NCBI RefSeq assembly: GCF_001429185.1
Contig: NZ_LMIW01000014.1
Coordinates: 1-64,000 of the forward strand
Source: Terrabacter sp. Root85
Lineage (GTDB): Bacteria; Actinomycetota; Actinomycetes; Actinomycetales; Dermatophilaceae
Direction: 5' to 3'
Length of the DNA stretch: 64,000 nt
Under the pieces are notes generated by a model, which was not told the origin of the DNA, searched no databases, and saw only the letters and a list, made by a program, of their open reading frames with translations. Every line of letters begins with the position of its first letter. Positions within the stretch are counted from its first letter, which is position 1. The position numbers and the translations under genes are program-made. Shown piece by piece: positions 8,236-16,604 of this stretch.

Positions 8236-8861
8236 GCCCGTCACCGGAACAGGCTGGACTTCGTGATCGCGCCCGAAGGCACTGGGCGGGAACCGGTGCC
8301 GTCACCGAACCGGACCTGGCGCGCGCGGCCTCCGGAGCCCGAATCATGCTGGAGGCACTGGGAATCGACCTGGACAACGAGTCGCTGGCGCGCACACCGG
8401 AACGCATGGCCGCATCGCTCGCAGAGCTGATGAGCCCACGACCGTTCCAGATGACGACGTTCCCCAACGACGGCGACTACGACGAGCTGATCGTCGCGAG
8501 GGGCATCCCGGTGCGGTCCCTCTGCGAGCACCACATGCTCCCGTTCGTCGGGACCGCGCACATCGGCTACCTCCCGGGCGGGCGCATCCTCGGCCTGTCC
8601 AAGCTGGCTCGTGTGCTCGAGCACTTCTCGTCGCGTCCCCAGGTGCAGGAGCGACTGACCGTCCAGGTCGCCGACTGGCTGTGCGCCCAGCTCAGCCCGG
8701 TCGGGGTCGGCGTGGTCGTCGAGGCCGAGCACCTCTGCATGACGCTGCGCGGCGTGCAGGCCCCGGGCACCACGACCATCACCTCGAGCCTGCTCGGCGC
8801 CCTCCGGGACGACTCACGCTCGCGGGCGGAGTTCCTCGCCCTGACGCAGGCATCCCGCTGA
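8232..8861 (+). CDS. folE: GTP cyclohydrolase I
   Basis: A 209-residue enzyme converting GTP to 7,8-dihydroneopterin triphosphate, the first step of tetrahydrofolate synthesis. The zinc ligands are visible: Cys98 and His101 in SLCEHHMLPF, and Cys169 in EHLCMTLRG. Length is normal for the bacterial enzyme. It overlaps the patatin gene by 4 bases and is not surrounded by other folate genes, so it may be a second, condition-dependent copy; only the rest of the genome could show that. Confidence 0.93.
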   Translation: MSPSPEQAGLRDRARRHWAGTGAVTEPDLARAASGARIMLEALGIDLDNESLARTPERMAASLAELMSPRPFQMTTFPNDGDYDELIVARGIPVRSLCEHHMLPFVGTAHIGYLPGGRILGLSKLARVLEHFSSRPQVQERLTVQVADWLCAQLSPVGVGVVVEAEHLCMTLRGVQAPGTTTITSSLLGALRDDSRSRAEFLALTQASR

Positions 8862-8960
8862 GGCGTCGGCCACGTCGGCCGCGTCGGCGGCGTCGGACGG
8901 GCTCGTCGGACATCCAGCACGTCCTCGACGCGAGGGGTGGTTGGCAGGACAATCGAAGGC

Positions 8961-11084
8961 ATGTCCCGTCTCTGGACGGTGACGAGTCGCCTACCGCTGA
9001 CGAGCATTCTCGTCGTCGCCACCCTCGCGCTGTCGGTGTGGACCCGGTCCCTCTGGGACCCGCTCCTCGATCGGCCGCTGAACGACTCCGTGAGCTACGG
9101 CCTGCCCGCGTTCGAGCAGGGTTCCTGGCCCACCGTGCTGACCGGTGCCTTCTTCGCGGCGCGCCCGTTCCAGTACGTCCCGATCCTGCTGGGGCTCATC
9201 GTGTTCGGGGGCTTCGCGGAGTGGCGCCTGGGCTCGCTCCGCTACGCAGTGGCGCTCGTGTCCTGCCACGTCGTAGCCGTCCTGGGTGCCGCCGGTCTGC
9301 TGTGGCTCACCCGTGACCACGGCTACGCGTGGACGACGCACCTCGCCGCAGTGCGCGACGCGGGGCCGTCCGCCGGGTTCCTCGGCGCGGCGGCCGCAGC
9401 GTCGGTCACGCTGTCACCCCCGTGGCGTGGCCGGGTCCGGGCGTTGCTCGGCGCCTACGTCGTGCTCTTCGTCATCCACATGGGCGCACTCGCGGACCTC
9501 GAGCACGTGCTGGGGGTGGGTTTCGGCCTGCTCCTCGGACCGACTCTCATGGGCCGCGCGCCGTTGCTCACCTTCCGCCACCTGACGCGACGAGACTTCC
9601 GCCTGCTCGCGTCCGGCTTCTTCGTCATCGCCGCGGTCGAGGTCGCGCTACGCCCCTTCACCACCGCGGACGGCCCGTTCGCGGTCACCCTGAGCCCGGA
9701 GGCCCGGGCCGCGGAGCTCGCCGACACGGACGTACTGCTCGGCGTCCTCCAGATCGTCCTCTGGCTGTGGCTCGCCCGGTCGCTCTACAAGGGCCGGCGA
9801 CTGGCCTGGCGCTGGGCCGTGGGGCTCCTGCTCGTCGTCATGGTCATCCAGGTCCTGAACCTCGGCTACATGATCGCGGTGGGTGAGCAGGGACTCCTCG
9901 CTGCCGGCTGGGAGCTCTTCGGCAACGGGCTCGGCCTGTCCGTGTGCCTCGTGGGCCGCCATGCGTTCCGCAACCCGTCGCCCCGCCGCGCTCGCCGCAC
10001 CAGCGGCAGCATCGTCGCTCCCGCCGACGACGACCAGCGCTCACGGGCCACGCAGCTGCTGCGGCAGCAGGGCACGGTCAACCGTCTCGCGTGGATGACG
10101 ACCTGGCCGGAGAACCGCTGGTTCACGCCGGCCTCCGTGTCGGGATACGTCGCGTACCGCGTGCACGCCGGCGTCGCGGTCGGGCTGTGTGACCCCGTGG
10201 CCTCGGCCGAGGAGGACCGGTCCATGCTGCTCGGCGCCTTCGCGAACGCCGTGCACGCCCAGGGATTGGTGCCGTGCCTCTTCACCGTGACGGGAGAGGC
10301 CTCTCGACATGCGCGAGCGCAGGGATGGCACTCCCTCCAGGTGGCGGAAGAGGCCTGGGTCGACCTGCCCACGCTGGACTTCGTCGGCAAGGCATGGCAG
10401 GACGTGCGCACCGCCCTGAACCAGGCGGCCAAGCTCGGCATCGGCTTCCGGATCGGCCCACTCAAGGACATGCCACGCGGCATACAGATGCAGGTCAAGG
10501 CGATCTCGTCCGAATGGGTCGAGGACAAGGGGCTGCCCGAGATGGGCTTCACCCTCGGTGGCGTGGATGAAGCCCTCGACCCTCACGTCCGAGTCGGCCT
10601 GGCCATCGACGGTGACGCCACGGTCCACGGGGTCACGTCGTGGATGCCGTTCCACGCGAGCGGGGGTGGGGACCCCGCCGGCTGGACGCTGGACGTCATG
10701 CGGCGCCTGCCCGGAGGCTTCCGCTACTCCATGGAGTTCCTCATCGCCTCGGCCTGTCTCACCTTCAAGGAGGAGGGCTGCGCCCTCGTCTCCCTCTCGG
10801 GTGCCCCGTTGGCCCGGACCCGGCCCTCTGCGGGTGACGAGTCCTTGGACCGGGGCACGCTCGACGTCTTCCTCGACCGACTCGGCGAGTCCCTGGAGCC
10901 GTACTACGGCTTCAGGTCCTTGCATGCCTTCAAGTCGAAGTTCCAACCGAGGCACGAACCGCTCTATCTCGTCTTCCCGGACGAGGCCGCGCTCCCGCGC
11001 ATCGGGCTGGCCCTGAGCCGCGCGTACCTGCCGGATGCCGGGATGCGAGACCTCGTGGCCCTGGCCCGTTCGGGGCGGCAGTGA
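8961..11084 (+). CDS. MprF-like membrane protein with DUF2156 lysyltransferase-type domain
   Basis: A 707-residue protein. Residues 1-350 hold about nine membrane helices, the first group arranged like the rhomboid-like N-terminus seen in actinobacterial relatives (FFAARPFQYV, then GGFAEWRLG). Residues 370-700 form the soluble DUF2156 domain that in MprF/LysX transfers lysine (or alanine) from tRNA to phosphatidylglycerol. Typical elements are GYVAYRVH, LNQAAKLG and FKSKFQPRHEPLYL near the end. Expected result: less negative membrane charge and tolerance to cationic peptides. A GAAGG site precedes the ATG. No lysyl-tRNA synthetase domain is fused. Confidence 0.88.
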   Translation: MSRLWTVTSRLPLTSILVVATLALSVWTRSLWDPLLDRPLNDSVSYGLPAFEQGSWPTVLTGAFFAARPFQYVPILLGLIVFGGFAEWRLGSLRYAVALVSCHVVAVLGAAGLLWLTRDHGYAWTTHLAAVRDAGPSAGFLGAAAAASVTLSPPWRGRVRALLGAYVVLFVIHMGALADLEHVLGVGFGLLLGPTLMGRAPLLTFRHLTRRDFRLLASGFFVIAAVEVALRPFTTADGPFAVTLSPEARAAELADTDVLLGVLQIVLWLWLARSLYKGRRLAWRWAVGLLLVVMVIQVLNLGYMIAVGEQGLLAAGWELFGNGLGLSVCLVGRHAFRNPSPRRARRTSGSIVAPADDDQRSRATQLLRQQGTVNRLAWMTTWPENRWFTPASVSGYVAYRVHAGVAVGLCDPVASAEEDRSMLLGAFANAVHAQGLVPCLFTVTGEASRHARAQGWHSLQVAEEAWVDLPTLDFVGKAWQDVRTALNQAAKLGIGFRIGPLKDMPRGIQMQVKAISSEWVEDKGLPEMGFTLGGVDEALDPHVRVGLAIDGDATVHGVTSWMPFHASGGGDPAGWTLDVMRRLPGGFRYSMEFLIASACLTFKEEGCALVSLSGAPLARTRPSAGDESLDRGTLDVFLDRLGESLEPYYGFRSLHAFKSKFQPRHEPLYLVFPDEAALPRIGLALSRAYLPDAGMRDLVALARSGRQ

Positions 11085-11250
11085 ACAGACGGGCGCGCGT
11101 CCGGGCCGGTCACGAAACCGATGCGCCGGCCACGACCTCTGCGGCATGCCGGCGACATTCCCGACGAGACGGTCGGCATCCGAGCGGGCCGACCGTCGCG
11201 GGTGGAGGATGAACGGGTCGGGCACCGTTGCTCCACGCGAGAGGACTGTC

Positions 11251-12636
11251 ATGGCCATCCCGAGTCCTGGGTACTCGATCACCGTCCGGGTCGAGGTGCC
11301 GGCCGCCGCCAACGCGACGTCGGCCCTCACCACCGCCGTCTCGTCCACCGGCGGAGCCCTCACGGCGCTCGACGTCGCCGAGAGCCGCACCGACCGGCTC
11401 GTCGTCGACGTCACGTGCGACACGCGGGACGAGGCGCACGGTCACCTCATCACCGAGGCGATCGCCGCGATCCCGGGGGCGGTCGTCCGCAAGGTCAGCG
11501 ACCAGACCTTCCTGCTCCACCTCGGCGGCAAGATCGAGGTGAACCCGAAGGTGCCCCTCAAGCACCGCGACGACCTGTCACGCGCGTACACGCCCGGAGT
11601 CGCCCGCATCTGTCAGGCGATCGTCGAGCACCCGGAGGACGCCCGCCGTCTCACGATCAAGCGCAACACCGTCGCCGTCGTCACCGACGGCTCGGCCGTC
11701 CTGGGGCTGGGCAACATCGGCCCGCTCGCGGCCCTCCCGGTGATGGAGGGCAAGGCCGCGCTCTTCAAGCAGTTCGGGGGAGTCGACGCCTGGCCGGTCT
11801 GCCTCGACACCCAGGACCCCGATGCGATCGTCGAGATCGTGCGCGCGATCGCCCCTGTGTACGGCGGCATCAACCTCGAGGACATCTCTGCCCCAAGGTG
11901 TTTCGAGATCGAGTCACGCCTGCGTGACCTCCTCGACATCCCCGTCTTCCACGATGACCAGCACGGCACCGCGATCGTCGTCCTCGCCGCGCTCAAGAAC
12001 GCCCTGCGCGTCGTCAACAAGTCCATCGACGACGTGCACATCGTCGTGTCCGGCGTCGGCGCCGCGGGTCACGCGATCATCCGTCTCCTGCTGACCCAGG
12101 GTGCCCGCAACATCGTCGCCTGCGGTCGCTCGGGTGCCGTCCACAACGGCAACGAGGGCATGGAGCCCTTCCGCCAGTGGATCGCCGACCACACGAACAC
12201 CGGTCACCAGAGCGGCACCCTCAAGGAGGTCCTCGTCGGTGCGGACGTCTTCATCGGCGTCTCGGCGCCGGACCTGCTGACGGGTGACGACATCGCGACC
12301 ATGGCTCCCGACGCGATCGTCTTCGCCCTCGCCAACCCCGTGCCGGAGGTCGACCCGATCGCCGCGAGCGAGTACGCCGCCGTCGTCGCGACCGGCCGCT
12401 CCGACCACCCGAACCAGATCAACAACGTCCTCGTCTTCCCGGGCTTCTTCCGCGGGCTGCTCGACGCCGGCGTCTCCGACATCACGGACGCCATGATGGT
12501 CGCCGCGGCGACCGCCATCGCCGACTCGGTCGAGCCGGGCGAGATCAACCCGAGCTTCATCATCCCCAGCGTCTTCGACGCGAGTGTCGCGCCGGCGGTC
12601 GCTGCGGCGGTGTCCCGGGTGGCCGGCACCCGCTGA
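11251..12636 (+). CDS. NAD-type malic enzyme with N-terminal ACT domain
   Basis: A 461-residue malate oxidoreductase (decarboxylating), which converts malate to pyruvate. Residues 1-80 form an ACT-like regulatory domain, and the malic N-terminal domain starts near 90 (AYTPGVARIC). The metal/catalytic stretch NLEDISAPRCFEIE is near 210-223 and FHDDQHGTAIV near 233-243, followed by a Rossmann NAD(P) fold (SGVGAAGHAI). The start at 11251 has GAGAGGA upstream. The 166 bases before it contain no gene. Confidence 0.93.
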   Translation: MAIPSPGYSITVRVEVPAAANATSALTTAVSSTGGALTALDVAESRTDRLVVDVTCDTRDEAHGHLITEAIAAIPGAVVRKVSDQTFLLHLGGKIEVNPKVPLKHRDDLSRAYTPGVARICQAIVEHPEDARRLTIKRNTVAVVTDGSAVLGLGNIGPLAALPVMEGKAALFKQFGGVDAWPVCLDTQDPDAIVEIVRAIAPVYGGINLEDISAPRCFEIESRLRDLLDIPVFHDDQHGTAIVVLAALKNALRVVNKSIDDVHIVVSGVGAAGHAIIRLLLTQGARNIVACGRSGAVHNGNEGMEPFRQWIADHTNTGHQSGTLKEVLVGADVFIGVSAPDLLTGDDIATMAPDAIVFALANPVPEVDPIAASEYAAVVATGRSDHPNQINNVLVFPGFFRGLLDAGVSDITDAMMVAAATAIADSVEPGEINPSFIIPSVFDASVAPAVAAAVSRVAGTR

Positions 12637-12648
12637 CCGGACCCGGCG

Positions 12649-13056
12649 TCAGGCGGCGCGGCGGTGCTGGGAGCCGGCGCGGACGACAGAGCCCTCGGAG
12701 ATGACGTCGTCGCTGTCGACGCGCACGCCGTCCCAGACGTGGGCGTTGGCGCCGATCTTGACGCGTGCGCCGATCCGGGCATCGCGCCCGACGACGGCGC
12801 CGGCGGCCACGTGTGCCGTGGTGCCGATGCTGGCTCCGGCGTGGACGACCGCGCCGCGGTCGATCCAGGCGCCGCTCGCGATGCGGGCTCCCGCGCCGAC
12901 GACCGCTCCGCGGTCGACGTAGGCGTTCTCGGCGACATAGGCCGCAGGGTCGACGTGGGCGTGCGACTCGACGAAACCGCCACCGTTGTCGTGGCGGGCG
13001 TAGCGCAGCACGGTTCCGTTGTCCTCTTCGAACTCCTCGTACTTCCTTCGCCTCAT
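12649..13056 (-). CDS. left-handed beta-helix hexapeptide-repeat protein
   Basis: A 135-residue protein. After a charged N-terminus (MRRRKYEEFEED) it consists of about ten imperfect hexapeptide repeats of the [LIV]-G-x4 kind (for example VDRGAVVGAGARIA, DARIGARVKIGANAHV) that fold as a left-handed beta helix, as in gamma-carbonic anhydrases and acyltransferases. No catalytic residues of either group are evident. A strong GGGGG site lies upstream of the ATG at 13056. The leader contains a hairpin (GCGTGGAC/GTCCACGC around 13078-13098) and a 12-bp palindrome at 13118-13129. Confidence 0.8.
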   Translation of the reverse strand: MRRRKYEEFEEDNGTVLRYARHDNGGGFVESHAHVDPAAYVAENAYVDRGAVVGAGARIASGAWIDRGAVVHAGASIGTTAHVAAGAVVGRDARIGARVKIGANAHVWDGVRVDSDDVISEGSVVRAGSQHRRAA

Positions 13057-13358
13057 GGTGCACCCCCTTCGGGTCGTGCGTGGACCGTCTGTCCACGCGT
13101 GCCTCGTCTGGATCAACGTTCAAGTGAACATGAAGATTCCGTCGAGGTGATGACTGGTTTCTACCCGCCCAACGCGCGGGCCAACCGTGCGGTTCCATCG
13201 GCTGGGACGGTGCCGGGACGACCGGGGATGACAGGTGGGCGACCGCGTGGGTGCAGGACGACGTGGCCGTATGCCGTCACCTCGGGGTGGCGGCATACGG
13301 CTGGGTCGTCAGGCGGTTGGCAGTGGTGCGGGTGGGGCGGATGGAGCGGATGGGGCGG
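13057..13358. other. 302-bp intergenic region with promoter palindrome and terminator
   Basis: No coding sequence is evident. It contains the palindrome GTTCAAGTGAAC at 13118-13129, a plausible operator upstream of the hexapeptide-repeat gene, and the terminator hairpin at 13266-13301 that ends the fused regulator gene. Confidence 0.5.
13266..13301 (-). terminator. hairpin terminator built from two inverted GTATGCCG octamers
   Basis: A 16-bp stem with one G-T wobble and a 4-base loop TCGG. Each arm contains one copy of the dispersed octamer (13269-13276 and 13291-13298). It lies downstream of the minus-strand gene that stops at 13359. Confidence 0.75.
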
Positions 13359-15431
13359 TCAGACGCCCTCCTGCACCTCGTAGATGGCGTCGGCGACGAG
13401 CCCGTGGGCGTCGCGGTGCACGATGTTGGCGGCCTCGGCGTCGGGAGCCTCGACGAGGCAGAAGATCTGGCCCCGGCACTCGTCGACCCAGTAGCGCAGG
13501 TAGTTGACACCGTGGGGGTCCTGCGTGGCGAGGTCGGCCCGGTGTGCCTGGGCGACCGCGTCCATCGTGACCCCGTCGCCGAGGGAGTGGACGTCCATGA
13601 AGAGCGGCATGCTCGTGGTCCTTTCGGGATGGGAGAGCCCCTCGAGATAGAGGGTCCACGAGTCGAGATCGCGCTCTGAGCAGTACTCGATGCCCTCGAG
13701 GAGGTAGCGCCGTGCGTCCTCATGCCGCCGCTGCAGCACGGCGCTCGACGCGAGGTTGCAGTACGCGCGAGCCGCGTGCTCGTGGAGGTCGGCGGCGCGT
13801 GCCTGCTGGAGGCTGTCGTCGAGCATCGCGGCCCCGGAGGCGAAGTCACCGGCCGCGATCTCGATCGTGCCGAGGTTGTTGAGGGCGTGCACGCGCACCT
13901 CGGTCTGCTGCGCCAGGTCGTCGAGCGAGTCGGCGAGGTCCAGCGTCCGGTGCGCCCACTCCCGGGTGCCGGCCAGGTCGGTGGCCAGCATGCGGAGCTG
14001 CGCGAGGTTGCTGTAGGCCAACGCCAGCTCGAAGGTCGAGCCCCCTTCGAGCACGTCGACGGCGACCGCGGCCTGCGTCTCGGCCTCGGCCTTGCGCTCC
14101 GCGAACCAGCTGAGCCGTGACAGGCACCGCCACGCGTCGCCGACCCGCGTGGCGTCGTCGGCGGCGTCCCAGATCCGGCGGGCCGCGTCGCCCGCCTCGA
14201 TGGCGCCCTCGATGCGGTCGGTGAGATAGAGCTCGTAGCCGAGGGCCCAGAGCAGGTCGGCCCGGCGGCGGGCGGGCACCTCGGTGTCAGGCAGGGTGTC
14301 CGCGTGCTGCAGGGCGCGGCGGTACTGGTCGACGGCTTCCCGGTGGGCGCCGAGGCGAGCGGCCCGTGCCCCGGCCTCGGGCGCATGGGCCAGCACGGCC
14401 CGGCTGTCCCCGGCAGCGTCGGCATGGTGCGCCAGCCGCGCCGGGTCGGCTCCGCGACTCTCGAGCGCCGCGAGGAGTCGGCGGTGGATGTGGAGCCGTC
14501 GTCCGGCAGGAACCTCGTCGGCGACGGCGAGCCTGCCCAGCTCGTGACGGAACGTGACCTCCCGACCCGACATGACGACCAGTCCCCGGGCGAGCGGCTC
14601 GTCGAGGACGGCCAGGCCCTCGCTCAGGAGTCCTTCGAGCAGGTCGCTCTCGGCTCTCGACCCGGTCAGGGCGACCACTTCGAGGGCTCGCTGTGACGAC
14701 TCGTGGAGACGGGCGACGCGGGCGAGCACCGCGTCGCGCACGGTCGGGGGCACGCCGGCCGTGTCGCCGGAGAGCACTTCGGTGACGAAGAACGCGTTGC
14801 CGCCCGTGACGTCGTGCAGTCGCTCCACGTCGATCCTGGTCTGCGACAGCCGGTCGCGCGAGCGTTCGGCGACGAGGGTCGCCACGGCCCTTGGGCTGAG
14901 CGGCGGCAGGTCGATCCGCCGGGTCCCACTGGCGGATGCGGTGTCCCCCAAGAGGATTCGCAAAGCGCTGCCGGCACCCGCGTCCTCGGGGCGGTAGGTG
15001 ACGAGCACGAGGGCATGGCACCCGTGGACGCGCCGAGCCATGTGGCGCAGGAGGTCCAGGGTGGCCTCGTCGGCCCAGTGCGCATCCTCGATGACGAGCA
15101 GGTAGGGCCGGTCCGGGGGCGCGTTTCGGAGGGTGTCCACGAGCCGCGTGAAGACGTCCTGCCGACTCGCCTCCTCGGGCCACAGGCCCGCTGGGAGGGA
15201 GGGCACCATGTCGCGCAGCGGACCGAGCGGTGCAGGGGTGGCGGATCCGTCGCAGCTGCCGATGGCGACGCGTGCGCCGGTCTCGAGCTCGGAGGCCGCG
15301 GCGGAGACGAAGGTGGTCTTGCCGATGCCGGCCTCGCCCGAGACGTAGACCAGTCGCCCGTGCCCAGCGCGTGCGTCGTCCAGGTAGCCAGCGACAGCGC
15401 GAAGGTGCTCGACGCGCTCGAGAAGCGTCAC
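13359..15431 (-). CDS. LAL-type ATPase regulator truncated and fused to DUF4242
   Basis: A 690-residue protein with three parts. Residues 1-300 are an AAA/STAND ATPase of LuxR-family LAL regulators, with Walker A SGEAGIGKT near 30-38 and Walker B LLVIEDAHW near 110-118. Residues 300-600 are TPR-like helices. The last 83 residues (13359-13610) are a complete DUF4242 domain beginning MPLFMDVHS. The usual C-terminal half of the TPR array and the LuxR helix-turn-helix are missing. A ribosome-binding site GAAAGGA lies 8 bases before the internal ATG at 13610, as if a free DUF4242 gene had been joined in frame by deletion. I chose GTG at 15431, 6 bases after a TACGAT -10 element. Confidence 0.75.
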   Translation of the reverse strand: MTLLERVEHLRAVAGYLDDARAGHGRLVYVSGEAGIGKTTFVSAAASELETGARVAIGSCDGSATPAPLGPLRDMVPSLPAGLWPEEASRQDVFTRLVDTLRNAPPDRPYLLVIEDAHWADEATLDLLRHMARRVHGCHALVLVTYRPEDAGAGSALRILLGDTASASGTRRIDLPPLSPRAVATLVAERSRDRLSQTRIDVERLHDVTGGNAFFVTEVLSGDTAGVPPTVRDAVLARVARLHESSQRALEVVALTGSRAESDLLEGLLSEGLAVLDEPLARGLVVMSGREVTFRHELGRLAVADEVPAGRRLHIHRRLLAALESRGADPARLAHHADAAGDSRAVLAHAPEAGARAARLGAHREAVDQYRRALQHADTLPDTEVPARRRADLLWALGYELYLTDRIEGAIEAGDAARRIWDAADDATRVGDAWRCLSRLSWFAERKAEAETQAAVAVDVLEGGSTFELALAYSNLAQLRMLATDLAGTREWAHRTLDLADSLDDLAQQTEVRVHALNNLGTIEIAAGDFASGAAMLDDSLQQARAADLHEHAARAYCNLASSAVLQRRHEDARRYLLEGIEYCSERDLDSWTLYLEGLSHPERTTSMPLFMDVHSLGDGVTMDAVAQAHRADLATQDPHGVNYLRYWVDECRGQIFCLVEAPDAEAANIVHRDAHGLVADAIYEVQEGV

Positions 15432-15437
15432 GTCGCG

Positions 15438-15443
15438 ATCGTA
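15438..15443 (-). promoter_or_regulatory. -10 element, leaderless LAL-type regulator transcript
   Basis: TACGAT on the minus strand is 6 bases from the GTG start at 15431; there is no ribosome-binding site. It faces the aldo/keto reductase promoter on the other strand. Confidence 0.45.
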
Positions 15444-15493
15444 CGTGCGTCCCCTCGACGGGGAGCGGGGTCCGAGCAACATCGCCGGCGGCA

Positions 15494-15499
15494 TACGGT
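15494..15499 (+). promoter_or_regulatory. -10 element, leaderless aldo/keto reductase transcript
   Basis: TACGGT is 6 bases upstream of the ATG at 15506 with no ribosome-binding site. It overlaps a CGGCATAC octamer at 15489-15496. Confidence 0.5.
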
Positions 15500-15505
15500 G
15501 GACGG

Positions 15506-16516
15506 ATGAACTTCCGATACCTCGGCAACAGCGGACTCAAGATCTCCGAGATCACCTACGGCAACTGGCTGACCCACGGCTCGCAGGTCGAGAACGACGT
15601 GGCCACCCAGTGTGTCCGGGCGGCGCTCGACGCCGGCATCAGCACCTTCGACACGGCGGACGTCTACGCCAACACCAAGGCCGAGAGCGTTCTGGGCGAC
15701 GCCCTCAAGGGCGAGCGGCGCGAGAGCCTCGAGATCTTCACGAAGGTCTACTGGCCCACCGGACCCGGCGGCAAGAACGACACGGGCCTCTCACGCAAGC
15801 ACATCATGGAGTCGATCAACGGCTCGCTCGAGCGCCTCCAGACCGACTACGTCGATCTCTACCAGGCCCACCGCTACGACACCGAGACGCCGCTCGAGGA
15901 GACGATGCAGGCCTTCGCCGACGTCGTCCGCCAGGGCAAGGCGCTCTACATCGGCGTCAGCGAGTGGACCGCCGACCAGATCCGCGAGGGCGTCACTCTC
16001 GCGAAGGAGCTCGGCTTCCAGCTCATCTCGAGCCAGCCGCAGTACTCCATGCTGTGGCGTGTCATCGAGGGCGAGGTCGTGCCGACGTGCGAGGAGCTCG
16101 GCGTCAGCCAGATCGTGTGGAGCCCCATCGCCCAAGGCGTGCTGACGGGGAAGTACCAGCCCGGCCAGCAGCCGCCCGAGGGCTCGCGCGCCGCCGACGA
16201 GAAGGGTGGCGCCGACATGATCAAGCGCTTCATGAACGACGACGTGCTGACCCGCGTGCAGAAGCTCAAGCCGATCGCTGACGAGGCCGGTCTGACCATG
16301 GCCCAGCTCGCCGTCGCCTGGGTGCTCCAGAACCCCAACGTCGCAGCCGCGCTCGTCGGCGCCTCGCGTCCCGAGCAGGTCGCCGAGAACGTCAAGGCGG
16401 CCGGGGTGAAGCTCGAGCCCGAGCTCATGACGAAGATCGACGAGGTCCTCGGCGACATCGTCGAGAAGGACTCGGGCAAGACGAAGGAGACGGCGCCGCA
16501 GCAGCGCGTCGCCTGA
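15506..16516 (+). CDS. aldo/keto reductase (KCNAB-like)
   Basis: A 336-residue NADPH-dependent oxidoreductase with a TIM-barrel fold. The catalytic residues of the family appear in FDTADVYANTKAE (Asp and Tyr, near 50-62), in IFTKVYW (Lys near 80) and in YQAHRYD (His near 116). The order of motifs and the C-terminal LVGASRPEQVAENV resemble the potassium-channel beta-subunit-like branch. Substrate unknown. Probably expressed from a leaderless promoter. Confidence 0.92.
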   Translation: MNFRYLGNSGLKISEITYGNWLTHGSQVENDVATQCVRAALDAGISTFDTADVYANTKAESVLGDALKGERRESLEIFTKVYWPTGPGGKNDTGLSRKHIMESINGSLERLQTDYVDLYQAHRYDTETPLEETMQAFADVVRQGKALYIGVSEWTADQIREGVTLAKELGFQLISSQPQYSMLWRVIEGEVVPTCEELGVSQIVWSPIAQGVLTGKYQPGQQPPEGSRAADEKGGADMIKRFMNDDVLTRVQKLKPIADEAGLTMAQLAVAWVLQNPNVAAALVGASRPEQVAENVKAAGVKLEPELMTKIDEVLGDIVEKDSGKTKETAPQQRVA

Positions 16517-16538
16517 CGTCGGACCCTGACACCCGACA

Positions 16539-16582
16539 ACGTATGCCGCCCAGCCGGGTTCGCGAGGCTGGGCGGCACACGT
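16539..16582 (+). terminator. bidirectional hairpin between convergent genes
   Basis: A 17-bp stem with a single mismatch and a 10-base loop, lying between the stops at 16516 (+) and 16605 (-). The left arm contains GTATGCCG at 16541-16548; in the right arm the motif is degenerate (CGGCACAC). Confidence 0.75.
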
Positions 16583-16604
16583 GTGTGGCCGGGCGGTCAG
16601 CCGG

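Noticed and set aside
8862-8960. Short GCGTCGGC-like direct repeats after folE as a repeat element.
   Set aside because: The units are about 9 bases, imperfect and confined to 40 bases; simple GC-rich sequence explains them.
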